This document shows positions 5,367 through 5,984 of a DNA stretch of 5,984 nt, in pieces. Every line of letters starts with the position of its first letter. Position 1 is the first letter of the stretch. Location: the NCBI GenBank assembly GCA_015489055.1, contig WFMO01000227.1:1-5984 (forward strand). The letters are read 5' to 3'. The DNA comes from Helicobacteraceae bacterium (GTDB lineage: Bacteria > Campylobacterota > Campylobacteria > Campylobacterales > Sulfurimonadaceae). Below the pieces are notes generated by a model. It ran no database searches and was not told the origin of the DNA. It worked only from the letters and a program-made list of their open reading frames with translations. Both the position numbers and the translations under genes were made by a program.

Positions 5367-5984
5367 ATTTATATTATTAGTCGGTATGGTTATGGTACTG
5401 CAAGGTTGCTTTAACGCTTCACCGAAGCCACAGGGCATAAAAACATTTACAGGTGAGAATACCTACATAATGTTTGCGCTAGAAGCAGAAAATACTCATA
5501 ATTATGCCTCTGCTGCAAAACTATTTAAAAAAGTATATAAAAAAACAGGAAATGTTATCTATCTGTATAGAGCTTTATCGGATCGATTAGCTGCTAGAGA
5601 TTTTAACCAAGTGTTTAAAACCGCATCTTATTACAGTTTAAAACTAAAAACCAATAGCATAATAAAACGCTATAAAGTATTGGCGCTTATCAATCTTAAA
5701 AAGTATAATATAGCAAAAAAAGAAGCTCTTGCATTGGTGAATCAAACACATAAAAACAGTGATTATATTTTAGTAAGCGATGTGTATATTAAGCAAAAGC
5801 GTTACCGCATGGCACTAGATTATCTTGAGAGTGCTTATGCTGCTGATCATAGCGTACAACTGCTTAAACGAATTGCCACAATATTGTTTGTAAATCTGCA
5901 AAAACCAAGAGATGCTGTTGCGTATCTTGAAACTTATGCACATATAAATGGATGCGGTGATGGTGTATGCAATCTTTTAGCAGG
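5359..5984 (+). CDS. TPR-like lipoprotein, C-terminal part outside window
   Basis: I read 208 residues from ATG 5359-5361; the frame is open at the window end. The N-terminus MIRFILLVGMVMVLQGC is a lipoprotein signal with lipobox LQGC and lipidated Cys17, placing the mature protein in the periplasm, anchored to the inner or outer membrane. The rest is alpha-helical with degenerate TPR-like units: about 34-64 (FALEAENTHNYASAAKLFKK), 104-129 (ALINLKKYNIAKKEALAL), 135-164 (VYIKQKRYRMALDYLESAY) and 167-194. Such proteins usually scaffold complexes, for example in outer-membrane assembly, pilus or secretion systems, but nothing here says which. Residues 199-204 are CGDGVC, a close cysteine pair that could form a disulfide in the periplasm. 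AGGA (5348-5351) lies 7 nt before the start, and the 8-nt overlap with the YkgJ gene supports this start. Confidence 0.85.
   Translation, partial: MIRFILLVGMVMVLQGCFNASPKPQGIKTFTGENTYIMFALEAENTHNYASAAKLFKKVYKKTGNVIYLYRALSDRLAARDFNQVFKTASYYSLKLKTNSIIKRYKVLALINLKKYNIAKKEALALVNQTHKNSDYILVSDVYIKQKRYRMALDYLESAYAADHSVQLLKRIATILFVNLQKPRDAVAYLETYAHINGCGDGVCNLLA

Noticed and set aside
1..5984. CRISPR array, insertion sequence, tRNA or defence system
   Set aside because: No repeated spaced units, transposase motifs, terminal repeats or cloverleaf sequences were seen; genes are core functions packed at normal density.

Overview
The window is a stretch of AT-rich bacterial chromosome, most likely from Campylobacterota (Epsilonproteobacteria), with Sulfurimonas-type relatives the best guess. 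The FlhA sequence resembles Campylobacter FlhA through the whole membrane half. The order rrf2 – flhA – short downstream gene (one strand), with rpsO divergent, is one I recall from Campylobacter. The promoters look like T-rich epsilonproteobacterial sigma-70 sites, with TTTTTGATATAAT in front of rpsO. The assignment rests on recalled similarity, not on a search.

Left part (1-3077, minus strand): three tightly packed genes read right to left. These are an Rrf2-family regulator with three cysteines placed as in Fe-S sensors (IscR/NsrR type), the flagellar export gate protein FlhA, and a DHH-family phosphoesterase cut by the window edge. The gap between rrf2 and flhA is 4 nt, and flhA and the DHH gene overlap as ATGA, so this looks like one transcript with coupled translation.

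Middle (3078-4302): a 124-bp intergenic region holds divergent promoters for the rrf2-flhA operon and for rpsO (ribosomal protein S15), plus a perfect dyad at the expected rpsO transcription start. rpsO and the converging kdsB (CMP-Kdo synthetase, LPS synthesis) share a strong hairpin in the 52 bp between them. kdsB and the next rightward gene are divided by 56 bp. That gap holds two -10 boxes facing each other in a perfect 9-bp inverted repeat.

Right part (4303-5984, plus strand): three genes with overlapping ends. They encode a TrmN6/YfiC-like N6-adenine methyltransferase, a small YkgJ-type cysteine-cluster protein (eight cysteines), and a TPR-like lipoprotein that runs off the window.

This is mostly ordinary core genome. 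I see no mobile element, CRISPR array, tRNA, rRNA or defence system. The points worth a second look are regulatory (the intergenic dyads, a possible redox or iron input into flhA, start-codon arrangements) and two conserved-looking but poorly characterised neighbours (the DHH and YkgJ proteins).
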